This document shows positions 53,087 through 61,549 of a DNA stretch of 64,000 bases, piece by piece (position 1 is the stretch's first letter; each line of letters begins with the position of its first letter). Source of the stretch: Paraburkholderia aspalathi (GTDB taxonomy: Bacteria > Pseudomonadota > Gammaproteobacteria > Burkholderiales > Burkholderiaceae); contig NZ_FPBH01000014.1 of assembly GCF_900116445.1 (NCBI RefSeq), positions 1 through 64,000 of the forward strand. Direction: 5' to 3'. The notes under the pieces are model-generated. The model was not told the origin of the DNA. It saw nothing but the letters and a program-made list of their open reading frames with translations, and made no database searches. The position numbers and the translations under genes are program-made.

Positions 53087-54049
53087 TCAGTGACTTGCAG
53101 CAGTCACCAGTTGCAGCGGCGTTTCAATGGCGCGCGACAATTCGCTCTGTTTTCTGTGCTCAGTGACTGCCTTCAACGCCACGTCGACGCCGAACACAGC
53201 TTGCCGGTCGGCAAACTGGTTCATCGTCGCGAGGACGCGGCCGTCGAGGAGCAGCGGTTTGATCGCCTCGCTATCGTTATACCCGGTGACGTAGACGCCG
53301 CCGGTTCTCCCTGCATCACGAATGGCATCCACCGCCCCCATCGCCATATTGTCGTTGCCGCACATCAACGCACGGATCTGCGGATAGTCTCCTAGCATCT
53401 TCGACGCAACGTCCCGTCCTTTCCCATAGTCCCAGTCGCCGGCTTGTATCGCGACGATCTTCATGCCGGCCGCGTTCATTGCGTCCTTGCTGCCGGCCGT
53501 GCGTTGCTGCGCATTGCGGTCGGCGGAAATGCCTTCGATGATCCCGACCCGATCGCCCGCCTTGAGCCGCTCCGCAAGATAATCGCCAACCTGCTTCGCG
53601 CCGTTTCGATTGTTCGGACCGACGAAGGGCACGGAGATGTGGGCGGCATCCTGCGACGCGTCATCGAGCGGGTTATCGATGGTAACCGTGATGATGCCGG
53701 CCTTGATCCCCCGCGCCACGATCGCTGTCAGCGCCTTCGAGTCAGTCGGCGCGATGACGATCGCGTTCATCCTCGCTTTGATCAATTCGTCGACCATCCG
53801 GATCTGCGCGGCAGTGTCGTGCTCTGTTGCCGTGCCGCGAATGGTCAAGCCGAACTGCGACGCGAAGTGCTTCTGATAATTCTGCGCAGCGTTCGCCATA
53901 GCTACCGTGAACGGATCGGTCATCGACTTCAACACGAGGGCGATCTTCAGCTTGCCACCCTGCATGGCATCGACACGAACCGCACCTGTCAGGCCTGCCG
54001 CAGCAAGCGTGCCGGCAACCAGCACGCGGCGGCGCATCCTCTGCGTCAT
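53087..54049 (-). CDS. Sugar ABC-type periplasmic binding protein (ribose/RbsB-like), solitary
   Basis: This 320-residue protein has a signal sequence with a Tat-like start (MTQRMRRRVLVAGTLAAAGL) and the peripheral binding protein 1 fold: SMTDPFTVAMANAAQNYQKH, AIVIAPTDSKALTAIVARGI, and RALMCGNDNMAMGAVDAIRD. Such proteins bind sugars or autoinducer-2. No permease or ATPase is nearby; the gene follows an LRR-kinase gene by 34 bases. The ATG at 54049 has an AAGGAGAG site. It may serve as a sensor partner rather than a transport component. Confidence 0.88.
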   Translation of the reverse strand: MTQRMRRRVLVAGTLAAAGLTGAVRVDAMQGGKLKIALVLKSMTDPFTVAMANAAQNYQKHFASQFGLTIRGTATEHDTAAQIRMVDELIKARMNAIVIAPTDSKALTAIVARGIKAGIITVTIDNPLDDASQDAAHISVPFVGPNNRNGAKQVGDYLAERLKAGDRVGIIEGISADRNAQQRTAGSKDAMNAAGMKIVAIQAGDWDYGKGRDVASKMLGDYPQIRALMCGNDNMAMGAVDAIRDAGRTGGVYVTGYNDSEAIKPLLLDGRVLATMNQFADRQAVFGVDVALKAVTEHRKQSELSRAIETPLQLVTAASH

Positions 54050-54083
54050 TGATTTTCTCTCCTTGGACCACACGGACGACGGA

Positions 54084-55454
54084 TCAAACCGCAGCGAACG
54101 CTGCAGTGTCCCGATCTCCGGTGCCCGTTAGCTGCCGCAAAACGGCAGTGATTTCGTCGAACAACGGCCGGCTGTCGATCTCCTCGCTCAAGCAATTCTC
54201 TTTCAACGCTACCAGCTTCGCTGCAATGTCCGCTTCCACAGCCACCAAGTCGCATCGGTCGATCAATTCCTCCAGCAGGCAACCATACGCCCTGACTTCC
54301 AGGCGCTGCAGCGCGAAGCGGAAGTCGCGATCATCAGTCGCGTAGAAAGACGCCGCGCCAAAATCGCCCAGCAGCGCGCGACCTTGGCCACCGTGCAGAA
54401 TGTTGTGCGCGTACAGATCGCCATGCATCACACCTTGCCGATGCAGATGACACGCTGCCGACGCCATGCCGTATGCAAGGCGTAACACCGATGCAAACTC
54501 GAAGCGCGTGTCAGCATCGTAGACATCACGCGTGCATGACTCGAGGCTCGGCGGTCCGGCGAGGTTCGTGAATTGTGGGTCGATCAGTTCCATCACCAGG
54601 CCATGCGTGCCCGCCGGATGGCCCTTCACCTTGCCCACCACCGGGATCAGATTCGGATGATCGCCGGCACGAATGCAGGCCGCCATCTCGCAGTCCGGCA
54701 ATCCATCGCTCGTCACCGCGCCCTTGAACAACTTGACGGCCACAGGCCTACTCGCATGTTCGTGACGAGCAAGAAGCGCCGCGCGATAAATGACACCGGA
54801 GGCGCCCTCGCCTAACTGCTGTTCGAGTTTCAACTCATCCCATCGAATATCGGCACTCGGCGTATCGGTGAGTGCCGCTGTCTCCAGCGCTTCGCTAAAC
54901 GGATTGCCGGCGAAAGCCAGCCAGGAAAGCCGCGGCAAGCGCAACAACCATGCAGGCAGTTCGCTGAGTTGATTCGCCGCGAGACGCAGCAGTTCGAGAC
55001 GCGAGCAGGCCGCCAATTCTTCGGGCAGCGTGCGCAACCGGTTACCTGCAAGCATCAACTTCTGAAGTTGCGTGCAGGTGCCGATTTCCGCAGGCAGTGT
55101 GTCGATCTCGTTGTCGGTGAGGATCAGCCAGCGCAGCAGCGGCGGCAGCGATTGACCTGAGACCTTGCGAATGCGGTTTGCCTTGAAGCCGACCATGCTC
55201 AGTTGCGAGCACTGCCCGAGGACTTCCGGCAATTCGGTGAAGGGGTTGTCAGACGCAAAAATGATGCGCAGCTTGCTTAACCGCGGCAAATCATCGGGCA
55301 GCCTCGTAAGTGCATTGCCCGATAGATCGAGAATTTCCAGCGTATCGGCCAGATCGAAAATCTCGCGTGGAAATTCGCTCAGCCCGCACGCCAGTTTAAG
55401 TCGGCGAGTACCCGCCAGTTGTCCGGCCCGCAGTTGTTCGAGGGTGCTTGTCAC
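54084..55454 (-). CDS. Leucine-rich-repeat protein kinase
   Basis: This 456-residue cytoplasmic protein has about seven leucine-rich repeats (about 15-185: LEILDLSGNALTRLPDDLPR, LQKLMLAGNRLRTLPEELAA) followed by a eukaryotic-like kinase domain (about 205-450). Kinase residues are present: glycine loop LGEGASGVIYRA, Lys241 (VAVKLFKG), catalytic HGDLYAHNIL (Asp346, Asn351) and LGDFGAASF (Asp364). The HRD motif reads HGD, as in kinases that need no activation-loop phosphorylation. There is no membrane helix. It is transcribed with the solitary sugar-binding protein. Confidence 0.9.
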   Translation of the reverse strand: MTSTLEQLRAGQLAGTRRLKLACGLSEFPREIFDLADTLEILDLSGNALTRLPDDLPRLSKLRIIFASDNPFTELPEVLGQCSQLSMVGFKANRIRKVSGQSLPPLLRWLILTDNEIDTLPAEIGTCTQLQKLMLAGNRLRTLPEELAACSRLELLRLAANQLSELPAWLLRLPRLSWLAFAGNPFSEALETAALTDTPSADIRWDELKLEQQLGEGASGVIYRAALLARHEHASRPVAVKLFKGAVTSDGLPDCEMAACIRAGDHPNLIPVVGKVKGHPAGTHGLVMELIDPQFTNLAGPPSLESCTRDVYDADTRFEFASVLRLAYGMASAACHLHRQGVMHGDLYAHNILHGGQGRALLGDFGAASFYATDDRDFRFALQRLEVRAYGCLLEELIDRCDLVAVEADIAAKLVALKENCLSEEIDSRPLFDEITAVLRQLTGTGDRDTAAFAAV

Positions 55455-55668
55455 AGTCGTAGAGAAGAGTTCCGGTTGCCGGTGAGCGATGTGCCGAGGG
55501 TATCAATTCTACTGAGTCGTGGGCCGCGCGCGGAATTGGATAGCAAGATCCGGCGTGACCTCGGCGAGGACGAGGGTTAAGCTGTCAGGTATCGGAGCCA
55601 TGGCAGAGCGAAGTTCGCAGCCTCGCATCAAGCCATCTCAGTCTCCAGCCAGTCAGGAATCCAGCAAA

Positions 55669-56307
55669 GTGACATACGCATACAAGTCAATGAATTCGCC
55701 CGTCGGCGAACTGAAGCTCGTGGCAAACGGCAACCGGCTCGCCGCCATTCTGTGGGAAAACGACAAGCCGAACCGGGTGCGCCTGCCGGAAATGGCCGAG
55801 GCGAATGACCGCGCGATCCTGATCGAAACCGAGCGGCAATTGAATGAATATTTCGCGGGGACGAGAGACCGGTTCGACCTCGAACTCGACTTCCAGGGAA
55901 CGGACTTTCAGAAGAAAGTTTGGGCGGCGCTCCTGACGATCCCGTTCGGCGAGACGCGCAGCTACTCGGACATCGCGACGCAAATCGGAAACATCAACGC
56001 GGTGCGCGCCGTGGGCGCGGCGAACGGCAAAAATCCGATCTCGATCGTGGCGCCGTGTCATCGCGTGATCGGCGCGTCCGGCGATCTGACCGGTTTTGCC
56101 GGCGGACTCGTGAACAAGATGTTTCTTCTGTCGCTGGAAGCCGGGCAGACTTCGCTGGAAGCGGCTGCGGATTTGAATGACGCTGCGGCTACTGCAACGG
56201 CTGCGACTTCAAGCGCAGCTCCGGGAACGGGCGTCAAGGAAGCGGCTGTGAAACCAGCACGCCCGGCGCCAAGCCGTGGGACCCAGCACTCGTTGTTCGG
56301 CAACTGA
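55669..56307 (+). CDS. ogt: Methylated-DNA-protein-cysteine methyltransferase
   Basis: This repair protein transfers the methyl group of O6-methylguanine to its own cysteine. The active site IVAPCHRVIGASGDLTGFAGG is intact. The preceding helix-turn-helix (TIPFGETRSYSDIATQIG) binds DNA. The GTG at 55669 (VTYAYKSMNSPVGELKL) is chosen because it begins the conserved domain and has an AGGA site; an ATG at 55600 would add 23 unconserved residues. The last 45 residues form an alanine-rich tail not seen in E. coli Ogt. It ends upstream of the ars operator. Confidence 0.9.
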   Translation: MTYAYKSMNSPVGELKLVANGNRLAAILWENDKPNRVRLPEMAEANDRAILIETERQLNEYFAGTRDRFDLELDFQGTDFQKKVWAALLTIPFGETRSYSDIATQIGNINAVRAVGAANGKNPISIVAPCHRVIGASGDLTGFAGGLVNKMFLLSLEAGQTSLEAAADLNDAAATATAATSSAAPGTGVKEAAVKPARPAPSRGTQHSLFGN

Positions 56308-56418
56308 GCGGATTGGATGCAACGGTCGTGGCACTACGAGTGCGGCGTTCAACGCCGCCTGACGCACCACTTCACCAATGCAACAGGTTTTGCTCGCACA
56401 TACACTCATCGGCCACAT

Positions 56419-56440
56419 CATTTCAACAATACTTGAAATG
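56419..56440. promoter_or_regulatory. ArsR operator
   Basis: CATTTCAA and TTGAAATG form a perfect eight-base inverted repeat with a six-base spacer, 28 bases before the arsR start. This is the expected position and form of an ArsR-family operator that shuts the ars operon off without arsenite. Confidence 0.75.
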
Positions 56441-56467
56441 TGAAAACGATCAGCGTATCGTTCGACC

Positions 56468-56794
56468 ATGGACTCGAACCTTGTTGTACGCGCCCTTGGC
56501 GCGCTCGCTCATGAATCGCGGCTGGCGATCTTCCGTTTGCTGGTCGTCGCGGGGCCGGATGGCATGGCCGCCGGTGAAATCGCGCAGCAGCTCGGACTGT
56601 CCCCATCAAGTCTCTCCTTCCACCTCAAAGACCTGTCGCATGCCGAGTTGGTGAAACCCCGGCAGGACGGGCGCTTCATCATCTATTCAGCGAATTTCGA
56701 CGCGATGACGGGCCTGATCGGTTTCCTGACCGAAAACTGCTGCGCCGGCGCACCGTGCGCCGCGAGCGACCTCCCCGGCTGCTGCGAAAAATGA
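56468..56794 (+). CDS. arsR: ArsR-family arsenic-responsive repressor
   Basis: This 108-residue repressor has a winged helix-turn-helix (about 8-85: [37 protein letters not shown]). C-terminal cysteines C91, C92 and C97 ([10 protein letters not shown]), plus C105 and C106, match the arsenite-binding set of ArsR proteins. Arsenite binding releases it from the operator at 56419-56440. Its stop overlaps the start of the broken acr3 gene (ATGA). Confidence 0.92.
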   Translation: MDSNLVVRALGALAHESRLAIFRLLVVAGPDGMAAGEIAQQLGLSPSSLSFHLKDLSHAELVKPRQDGRFIIYSANFDAMTGLIGFLTENCCAGAPCAASDLPGCCEK

Positions 56795-57066
56795 GCACCA
56801 CCAGCACAGTGGCGCGCGGCGCACGGCCGGCGATTGGATTCTTCGAGCGTTACCTGACCGTCTGGGTGACGCTGTGCATCGTAGTCGGCATCCTGGTCGG
56901 GCAACTGCTTCCGCAACTCTTCCAGGCGATCGGCCTGTTTGGATTTCATTCGGGTGCAGCGCTTGCCACGGTGGTCAGCGTGCTGATCGAAGTGCCGGTG
57001 ATGCTGTTAGTAGTCGGCGTCGTCAATCGTTCGCAGCATTGGTACGAGGCAAAAACACAGCGTTAA
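56791..57066 (+). pseudogene. acr3: Internally deleted Acr3 arsenite efflux gene
   Basis: Acr3 pumps arsenite out and is normally about 350 residues with ten membrane helices. This 91-residue frame begins like Acr3 ([20 protein letters not shown], about 13-32) and ends like Acr3 ([29 protein letters not shown], about 50-86). The roughly 260 residues between, with the pump's cysteine and most helices, are missing. The join is in frame near residue 48 (about 56932-56940). The start still overlaps the arsR stop. The product cannot be a working pump. Confidence 0.88.
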
Positions 57067-57087
57067 AGGACAATGAGGACAACGTGT

Positions 57088-57510
57088 ATGAGCGTTACGA
57101 TCTATCACAACCCCGATTGCGGCACCTCGCGCAATACGCTCGCCATGATTCGCAATGCCGGCATCGAGCCGGAGGTCATCGCGTATCTGAAGAACCCACC
57201 TGATCGGGCCACACTGAAGGACCTGATCGAACGCGCCGGGCTCACCGTGCGCGCCACGCTGCGCGAGAAAGGCACGCCATATGCCGAACTCGGTCTCGCG
57301 GACGCATCCTTGAGCGATGAACAATTGCTCGATGCGATGCTGGCGCATCCGATCCTCATCAATCGCCCCATTGTGGTCACCCCGCTCGGCGTACGCCTAT
57401 GCAGACCGTCCGAGGTGGTCCTCGATATCCTGCCCGCAGCGCAACAGGGGGCGTTTACCAAAGAGGACGGCGAGCATGTGATCGACAGCGCGGGACGGAG
57501 GGTTCGTTGA
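57088..57510 (+). CDS. arsC: Arsenate reductase, glutaredoxin-coupled
   Basis: This 140-residue enzyme reduces arsenate to arsenite with glutaredoxin. Catalytic Cys11 lies in [14 protein letters not shown], and the arsenate-binding arginines are in [12 protein letters not shown] (about 60) and [16 protein letters not shown] (about 94 and 103). The ATG at 57088 has a GAGGA site. Its stop shares a base with the arsH start. With the pump lost, its arsenite product could accumulate unless exported elsewhere. Confidence 0.94.
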   Translation: MSVTIYHNPDCGTSRNTLAMIRNAGIEPEVIAYLKNPPDRATLKDLIERAGLTVRATLREKGTPYAELGLADASLSDEQLLDAMLAHPILINRPIVVTPLGVRLCRPSEVVLDILPAAQQGAFTKEDGEHVIDSAGRRVR

Positions 57511-58283
57511 TGTTCGGGAATCTGCCTAACATCAGCGCCCCACATTTCCACGCGCCGGATCCGCAAAAACTCGAACCGCACGCGATTTCGCAACACGCCC
57601 CGCGAATTCTGCTGCTGTACGGGTCGTTGCGTCCCACTTCATTCAGCAAACTGCTTACTTTCGAAGCCGAACGCATCCTGCGCCAATTCGGCGCCGAAAC
57701 ACGCATCTTCGATCCGCACGGCCTGCCGATCACGGACAGCGTAGCGGCCGATCATCCGAAGGTCGTCGAACTACGCAAACTGTCGGAATGGTCGGAGGGA
57801 CAGGTGTGGTGCAGCCCGGAGCGTCACGGTACGCTCACGGCGGTGTTCAAGAATCAGATCGACTGGCTGCCGCTCGAAAGCGGTGGCGTGCGCCCCACAC
57901 AAGGACGCACGCTCGCGGTGATGCAGGTATGCGGCGGATCGCAATCGTTCAACGCCGTCAACGCCTTGCGCGTGCTGGGCCGATGGATGCGCATGGTGAC
58001 GATCCCCAATCAGTCGTCGGTGGCAAAGGCGTATCAGGAATTCGACGCCGACGGCCGGATGAAACCCTCCGCCTACTACGATCGCGTCGTTGACGTGATG
58101 GAGGAGTTGTACAAGTTCACGTTGCTGGTACGCGACCGTTCAGATTACCTGACCGATCGCTACAGCGAACGCAAGGAAGCGCATCCGGAACTGGCGAGCG
58201 CGTTGGCGGCCAACGCGATGGTTCATGAAACAGCGAGCGCCAATGCAAACAGCAACGACAGCGACGATAGCGAAACAGAATGA
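57510..58283 (+). CDS. arsH: ArsH organoarsenical oxidase/flavoprotein
   Basis: This 257-residue NADPH-FMN reductase oxidises trivalent organoarsenicals. FMN-binding [19 protein letters not shown] (about 34-53) and the family-typical [20 protein letters not shown] (about 95-115) and [20 protein letters not shown] are clear. The N-terminal 30 residues and the long acidic, asparagine-rich tail ([14 protein letters not shown]) are variable regions in the family. It is the last gene of the ars operon. Confidence 0.93.
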   Translation: MFGNLPNISAPHFHAPDPQKLEPHAISQHAPRILLLYGSLRPTSFSKLLTFEAERILRQFGAETRIFDPHGLPITDSVAADHPKVVELRKLSEWSEGQVWCSPERHGTLTAVFKNQIDWLPLESGGVRPTQGRTLAVMQVCGGSQSFNAVNALRVLGRWMRMVTIPNQSSVAKAYQEFDADGRMKPSAYYDRVVDVMEELYKFTLLVRDRSDYLTDRYSERKEAHPELASALAANAMVHETASANANSNDSDDSETE

Positions 58284-58345
58284 CGACGACGGCACTCGGC
58301 AGTGCTAACCCTAGCGCTCGCAGCGCATAAAGCTCCTATCCTTAA

Positions 58346-58362
58346 GATGCCCTTTGGGCATC
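58346..58362. repeat. Short perfect hairpin between arsH and next gene
   Basis: GATGCCC and GGGCATC pair around TTT. No T run follows, so it is not a normal terminator; it lies just before the ribosome binding site of the next gene and could tune that site. Confidence 0.4.
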
Positions 58363-58377
58363 AACCAGGAGGATGAC

Positions 58378-58683
58378 ATGCGCATGCTACTCAACGTACG
58401 TATTCCGCACGAACCGTTCAACACGCTAGTGCGCGATGGCACTGTCGGCGAAGTGATAGGGCGAATACTTGAAGACATCAAACCAGAAGCTGCCTACTTC
58501 ACCGAGCAGAACGGAACACGTGGCGCGGTACTCATCGTGAACCTCGATGAACCATCGGGAATTCCCGCACTCGCAGAACCATTTTTTCTGAAGCTCAACG
58601 CCGACTGCGAGTTTCGCGTCGTCATGTTGCCGCAGGACCTCATGAAAGCCGGACTGGAGAATCTCGGCTCAAAATGGAAGTAG
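58378..58683 (+). CDS. Small conserved hypothetical protein
   Basis: This 101-residue protein has a ferredoxin-like alpha/beta pattern: MRMLLNVRIPHEPFNTLVRD, EAAYFTEQNGTRGAVLIVNL, FFLKLNADCEFRVVMLPQDL. It resembles small dimeric alpha/beta-barrel proteins. A very strong AGGAGG site precedes the ATG. It follows arsH by 94 bases and may be independent. I do not recognise a function. Confidence 0.75.
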   Translation: MRMLLNVRIPHEPFNTLVRDGTVGEVIGRILEDIKPEAAYFTEQNGTRGAVLIVNLDEPSGIPALAEPFFLKLNADCEFRVVMLPQDLMKAGLENLGSKWK

Positions 58684-58779
58684 CGCATACGTTCGTATCA
58701 AACGATGAACTTGCCGTCTGCGGTTCATAAGACGCACCCCAGACGGCATCGCGCGCAAAGGCGCAGACGTGTGCTCCGC

Positions 58780-59643
58780 TCACCCGAGTTCGAATGAGGT
58801 CACGCCAAATACGCGTTCGATTTGAATAGCAGGCGAGTCCTGCGTATACATCCGCGCGGTTTCAAAAACGCTTGTCATGCCATGCCGTTCCGCCAGCGCG
58901 ACGGCAGCGGGATTAGTCTCCGGCACATCGAGCACGATGACCTCGTCCGGCATGCGCGCCACCAACGCATCGAACAGATCGCTCGCGATCTCGTCGCTAT
59001 CAGCAAAGAGCGGACCGACCTTGCAACCCGTTCTGCAACGACGCACTACGCCGCAGCCCGCAACCTGACCGTCACGAACTACGGCCAGCGCCGTGGCGTC
59101 ACGCTGGCCGAGCCAAGTCGCGAGAAAACGCTCACGCGCGGCGGGAAAGCACTGGCGATCGTAGTCGAGTAATTGCTCGAACGGCAGCGCCGACGCATTC
59201 AAAATGTTCGAACCCGCCGCGTTTTGGGCGGATGCCTGAACGACACCCTGAAACCGAATGTTGCGATACGCAAGCCGAAATCCGGACTTCCTGTAATTCG
59301 CCTGCTGAGCGACAACGCCGTCCAATCCGACATTGCGCTTACCCAGATAGTCCATGCCGTGCCGCCAGACGCGCATGCCGAAGCCTTTGCCGCGAAACGC
59401 CGGCTTCACGATATATAGACCGATAAAGCCGAAGTGCTCGCCGTACGCGATCGCGGAAATGCAGGCAACCGGTTCGCCGCGCCACTCTCCGATAAAAAAC
59501 CCGTTAGGGTCGCCGGCGCGAAAGCATTCGGCATCGTGCAGGCCGGGGTTCCATCCTTCCGCTGCGGCCCATTCGACCGCCAACGCCACATCGTCGGCCG
59601 ACATGGTGCGCACGATAAAGTCACGGTGCTCGTCCGGGTTCAT
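58780..59643 (-). CDS. Tandem GNAT-family N-acetyltransferase
   Basis: This 287-residue protein has an N-terminal GNAT domain (about 10-140) with the acetyl-CoA loop VKPAFRGKGFGMRVWRHG and a second GNAT-like domain (about 150-285), as in YitH/HolE-type proteins. The ATG at 59643 (MNPDEHRDFIVRTMSADDVA) is used; upstream codons are unlikely. The substrate is unknown. It is divergent from the PAP2 gene. Confidence 0.85.
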   Translation of the reverse strand: MNPDEHRDFIVRTMSADDVALAVEWAAAEGWNPGLHDAECFRAGDPNGFFIGEWRGEPVACISAIAYGEHFGFIGLYIVKPAFRGKGFGMRVWRHGMDYLGKRNVGLDGVVAQQANYRKSGFRLAYRNIRFQGVVQASAQNAAGSNILNASALPFEQLLDYDRQCFPAARERFLATWLGQRDATALAVVRDGQVAGCGVVRRCRTGCKVGPLFADSDEIASDLFDALVARMPDEVIVLDVPETNPAAVALAERHGMTSVFETARMYTQDSPAIQIERVFGVTSFELG

Positions 59644-59880
59644 CACGATCGCCTCGCCCACTGCGCCTGAAGCATAGCGGCCGCCGCAGTAGCCGCCACC
59701 TGGTTTCGTTTGATGTTTGCCTATGCCGGCGGCATGTTCGCCGACATGCATCGACAGATTACACGGCCCGGCGACGGACGATTCTGTCAATCGCTTCCGC
59801 CCGCCCCTAAGCTTCTCCTAAGCCTGGCCCGCTAAGATTGGGGGCACGATTCATCACACGTCCCTCAAAAACCTCACCGC

Positions 59881-60483
59881 ATGAATACACTCGAAGCGTT
59901 CAATCAGGCGCTCTTTCTGATGATCAACGCCACGCCATCGACACCCGCCTGGCAAATCGACATGGCGCGAATGATTGCCGATTACGTCATTTATCTCGTG
60001 CCGCTGTCGCTGATCGCGATATGGCTCTTCGGCGATGCGCGTCAGCGTGAAGTCGCCGTGCGCGCATTTTGCGTAGCCATGCTCGCCCTCGGGCTCAGTC
60101 AGATTATCGGTCTGGTTTGGCCGCACCCTCGGCCATTCGTGATCGGAATCGGCCATACGTTCCTGGAGCATGCGCCCGACTCGTCGTTCCCCAGCGACCA
60201 CGGGACCCTCTTCGCCACCATCGCGCTGACCTTGTTGCTGGGCGGAGTAAGGCGGTACGGCATGGCGATCCTGCTGTCCGGACTTGCCGTGGCTTGGGCG
60301 CGCGTGTTTGTCGGCGTCCACTTCCCGCTTGACATGGTTGGCGCCGTCGCCGTGGCGTGCGTGGCGTTCCTGCTGATCGCGCCGCTGTGGCGGCTGGGCG
60401 GCGCCACGGTGACAGGCAGCCTTGTCAAGGTGTACCGCAAGCTGCTGGCGTGGCCAATCGAGCGCGGCTGGTTGTCCTCATAG
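59881..60483 (+). CDS. PAP2-family phosphatase (undecaprenyl-diphosphatase-like)
   Basis: This 200-residue inner-membrane protein carries the PAP2 motifs: VWPHPRPFVIG (C1, with K replaced), PSDHGTLFA (C2, catalytic His) and ARVFVGVHFPLDMVG (C3, His and Asp). Members such as BcrC and YbjG recycle undecaprenyl diphosphate and can confer bacitracin resistance. It has about five membrane helices. The ATG start follows a non-coding leader with the divergent GNAT gene. Confidence 0.9.
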   Translation: MNTLEAFNQALFLMINATPSTPAWQIDMARMIADYVIYLVPLSLIAIWLFGDARQREVAVRAFCVAMLALGLSQIIGLVWPHPRPFVIGIGHTFLEHAPDSSFPSDHGTLFATIALTLLLGGVRRYGMAILLSGLAVAWARVFVGVHFPLDMVGAVAVACVAFLLIAPLWRLGGATVTGSLVKVYRKLLAWPIERGWLSS

Positions 60484-60501
60484 GGCTTTGCGAAACCGCG
60501 T

Positions 60502-61494
60502 CTACCGGGTCAACGCCCGAAAATCACTCGGCGACATCTCGTACGCACGACGAAACGCGCGATTGAATTCCGACGCGCTATTGAAGCCCACGCCATAGGC
60601 GATTTCGACGATCGCCTTCTCCGGATAGCGATGCAGTTCATCGGCCGCCTCACGAAGCCGCCGGTTGCGAATATAGGCGACCAATCCGCCTTCGGGTTCG
60701 AAGAGACGATACAACGTGGGCCGCGAAAGTTGCGACGCGGCGAGCACGCTCTCCGGCGTGAGATCCGCCTGCCCCAGATTGGCTTCGATATAGCGGCGCG
60801 CCGTCGCGAACATAGCGGTGCGAGCGGCCGCGCGCGCATTGCCGGTTAAACGCGCCTCCTTGCCGAAGGCCGCCGCAATCAACAACGCACAGGTGCGCAT
60901 CGCGCGATACGCTTCCTGCCCATTCATCTTGTGCAGGTTCTGGGTAAGGTCGGCGAGATGGCCCGGAATCATACGCGCGAGCGGCGAGTCGTATTCGATC
61001 GCGCTGCCATGAATCGACTCCGCTTCCGGCAAGACGGATTCAACCAGCGCACGCGGCAGGAAAAAAGCCTGCACTCGGCACGCACTACGCACCATCTGCA
61101 TCGGCTGGTTCATATCCAGCGCGAGAATGCCCGGCCTCGTTTGCAGCGCTTTGCGCTTCGGATACAGACCCGTTCCGGTCTCGATGCTGCCCTCCACGGC
61201 CACATGAAAGACGAACTGGCGGACCGAATCGGTGGAAATGCGAGCGACGGATCGCGCCTGCGAAACCGGGTCCGTGCGGCAATCCATGAATGTCAGATCG
61301 GCGGCCTTGTAGCTGTCGATCGTGCCGCTAAAGCCATCGGCCAGTTGCCAGCGCGAGATCGGCACGTCGAGAAAGTGGCCAAGCCGGTCCCGCCACGCGG
61401 GCAGTTGCTCGCGCGGCGCTTCGCGGTGCGTATCAAAGTGGCTGTAAATGCACGCCGAAGGCGCCGCGTCCCAAGGCACGGAATCGGTGGTCAA
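60502..61494 (-). CDS. AraC-family transcriptional regulator
   Basis: This 330-residue regulator has an N-terminal AraC-binding-like domain (FVFHVAVEGSIETGTGLYPK, PGILALDMNQPMQMVRSACR) and a C-terminal AraC double helix-turn-helix (about 225-330: VLAASQLSRPTLYRLFEPEG, VEIAYGVGFNSASEFNRAFR). It is convergent with the PAP2 gene and follows the secreted-hydrolase gene on the same strand by 55 bases in transcription order. It may control that hydrolase, but no operator is evident. Confidence 0.88.
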   Translation of the reverse strand: MTTDSVPWDAAPSACIYSHFDTHREAPREQLPAWRDRLGHFLDVPISRWQLADGFSGTIDSYKAADLTFMDCRTDPVSQARSVARISTDSVRQFVFHVAVEGSIETGTGLYPKRKALQTRPGILALDMNQPMQMVRSACRVQAFFLPRALVESVLPEAESIHGSAIEYDSPLARMIPGHLADLTQNLHKMNGQEAYRAMRTCALLIAAAFGKEARLTGNARAAARTAMFATARRYIEANLGQADLTPESVLAASQLSRPTLYRLFEPEGGLVAYIRNRRLREAADELHRYPEKAIVEIAYGVGFNSASEFNRAFRRAYEMSPSDFRALTR

Positions 61495-61549
61495 AGCTTT
61501 CCCCTGCGCAGTCTCGTTGTCTGCGCATGATAGCCGCAGATGCCAGCGC

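Noticed and set aside
58346-58362. Hairpin GATGCCC-TTT-GGGCATC as the ars operon terminator
   Set aside because: No T run follows on either strand, so rho-independent termination is not supported.
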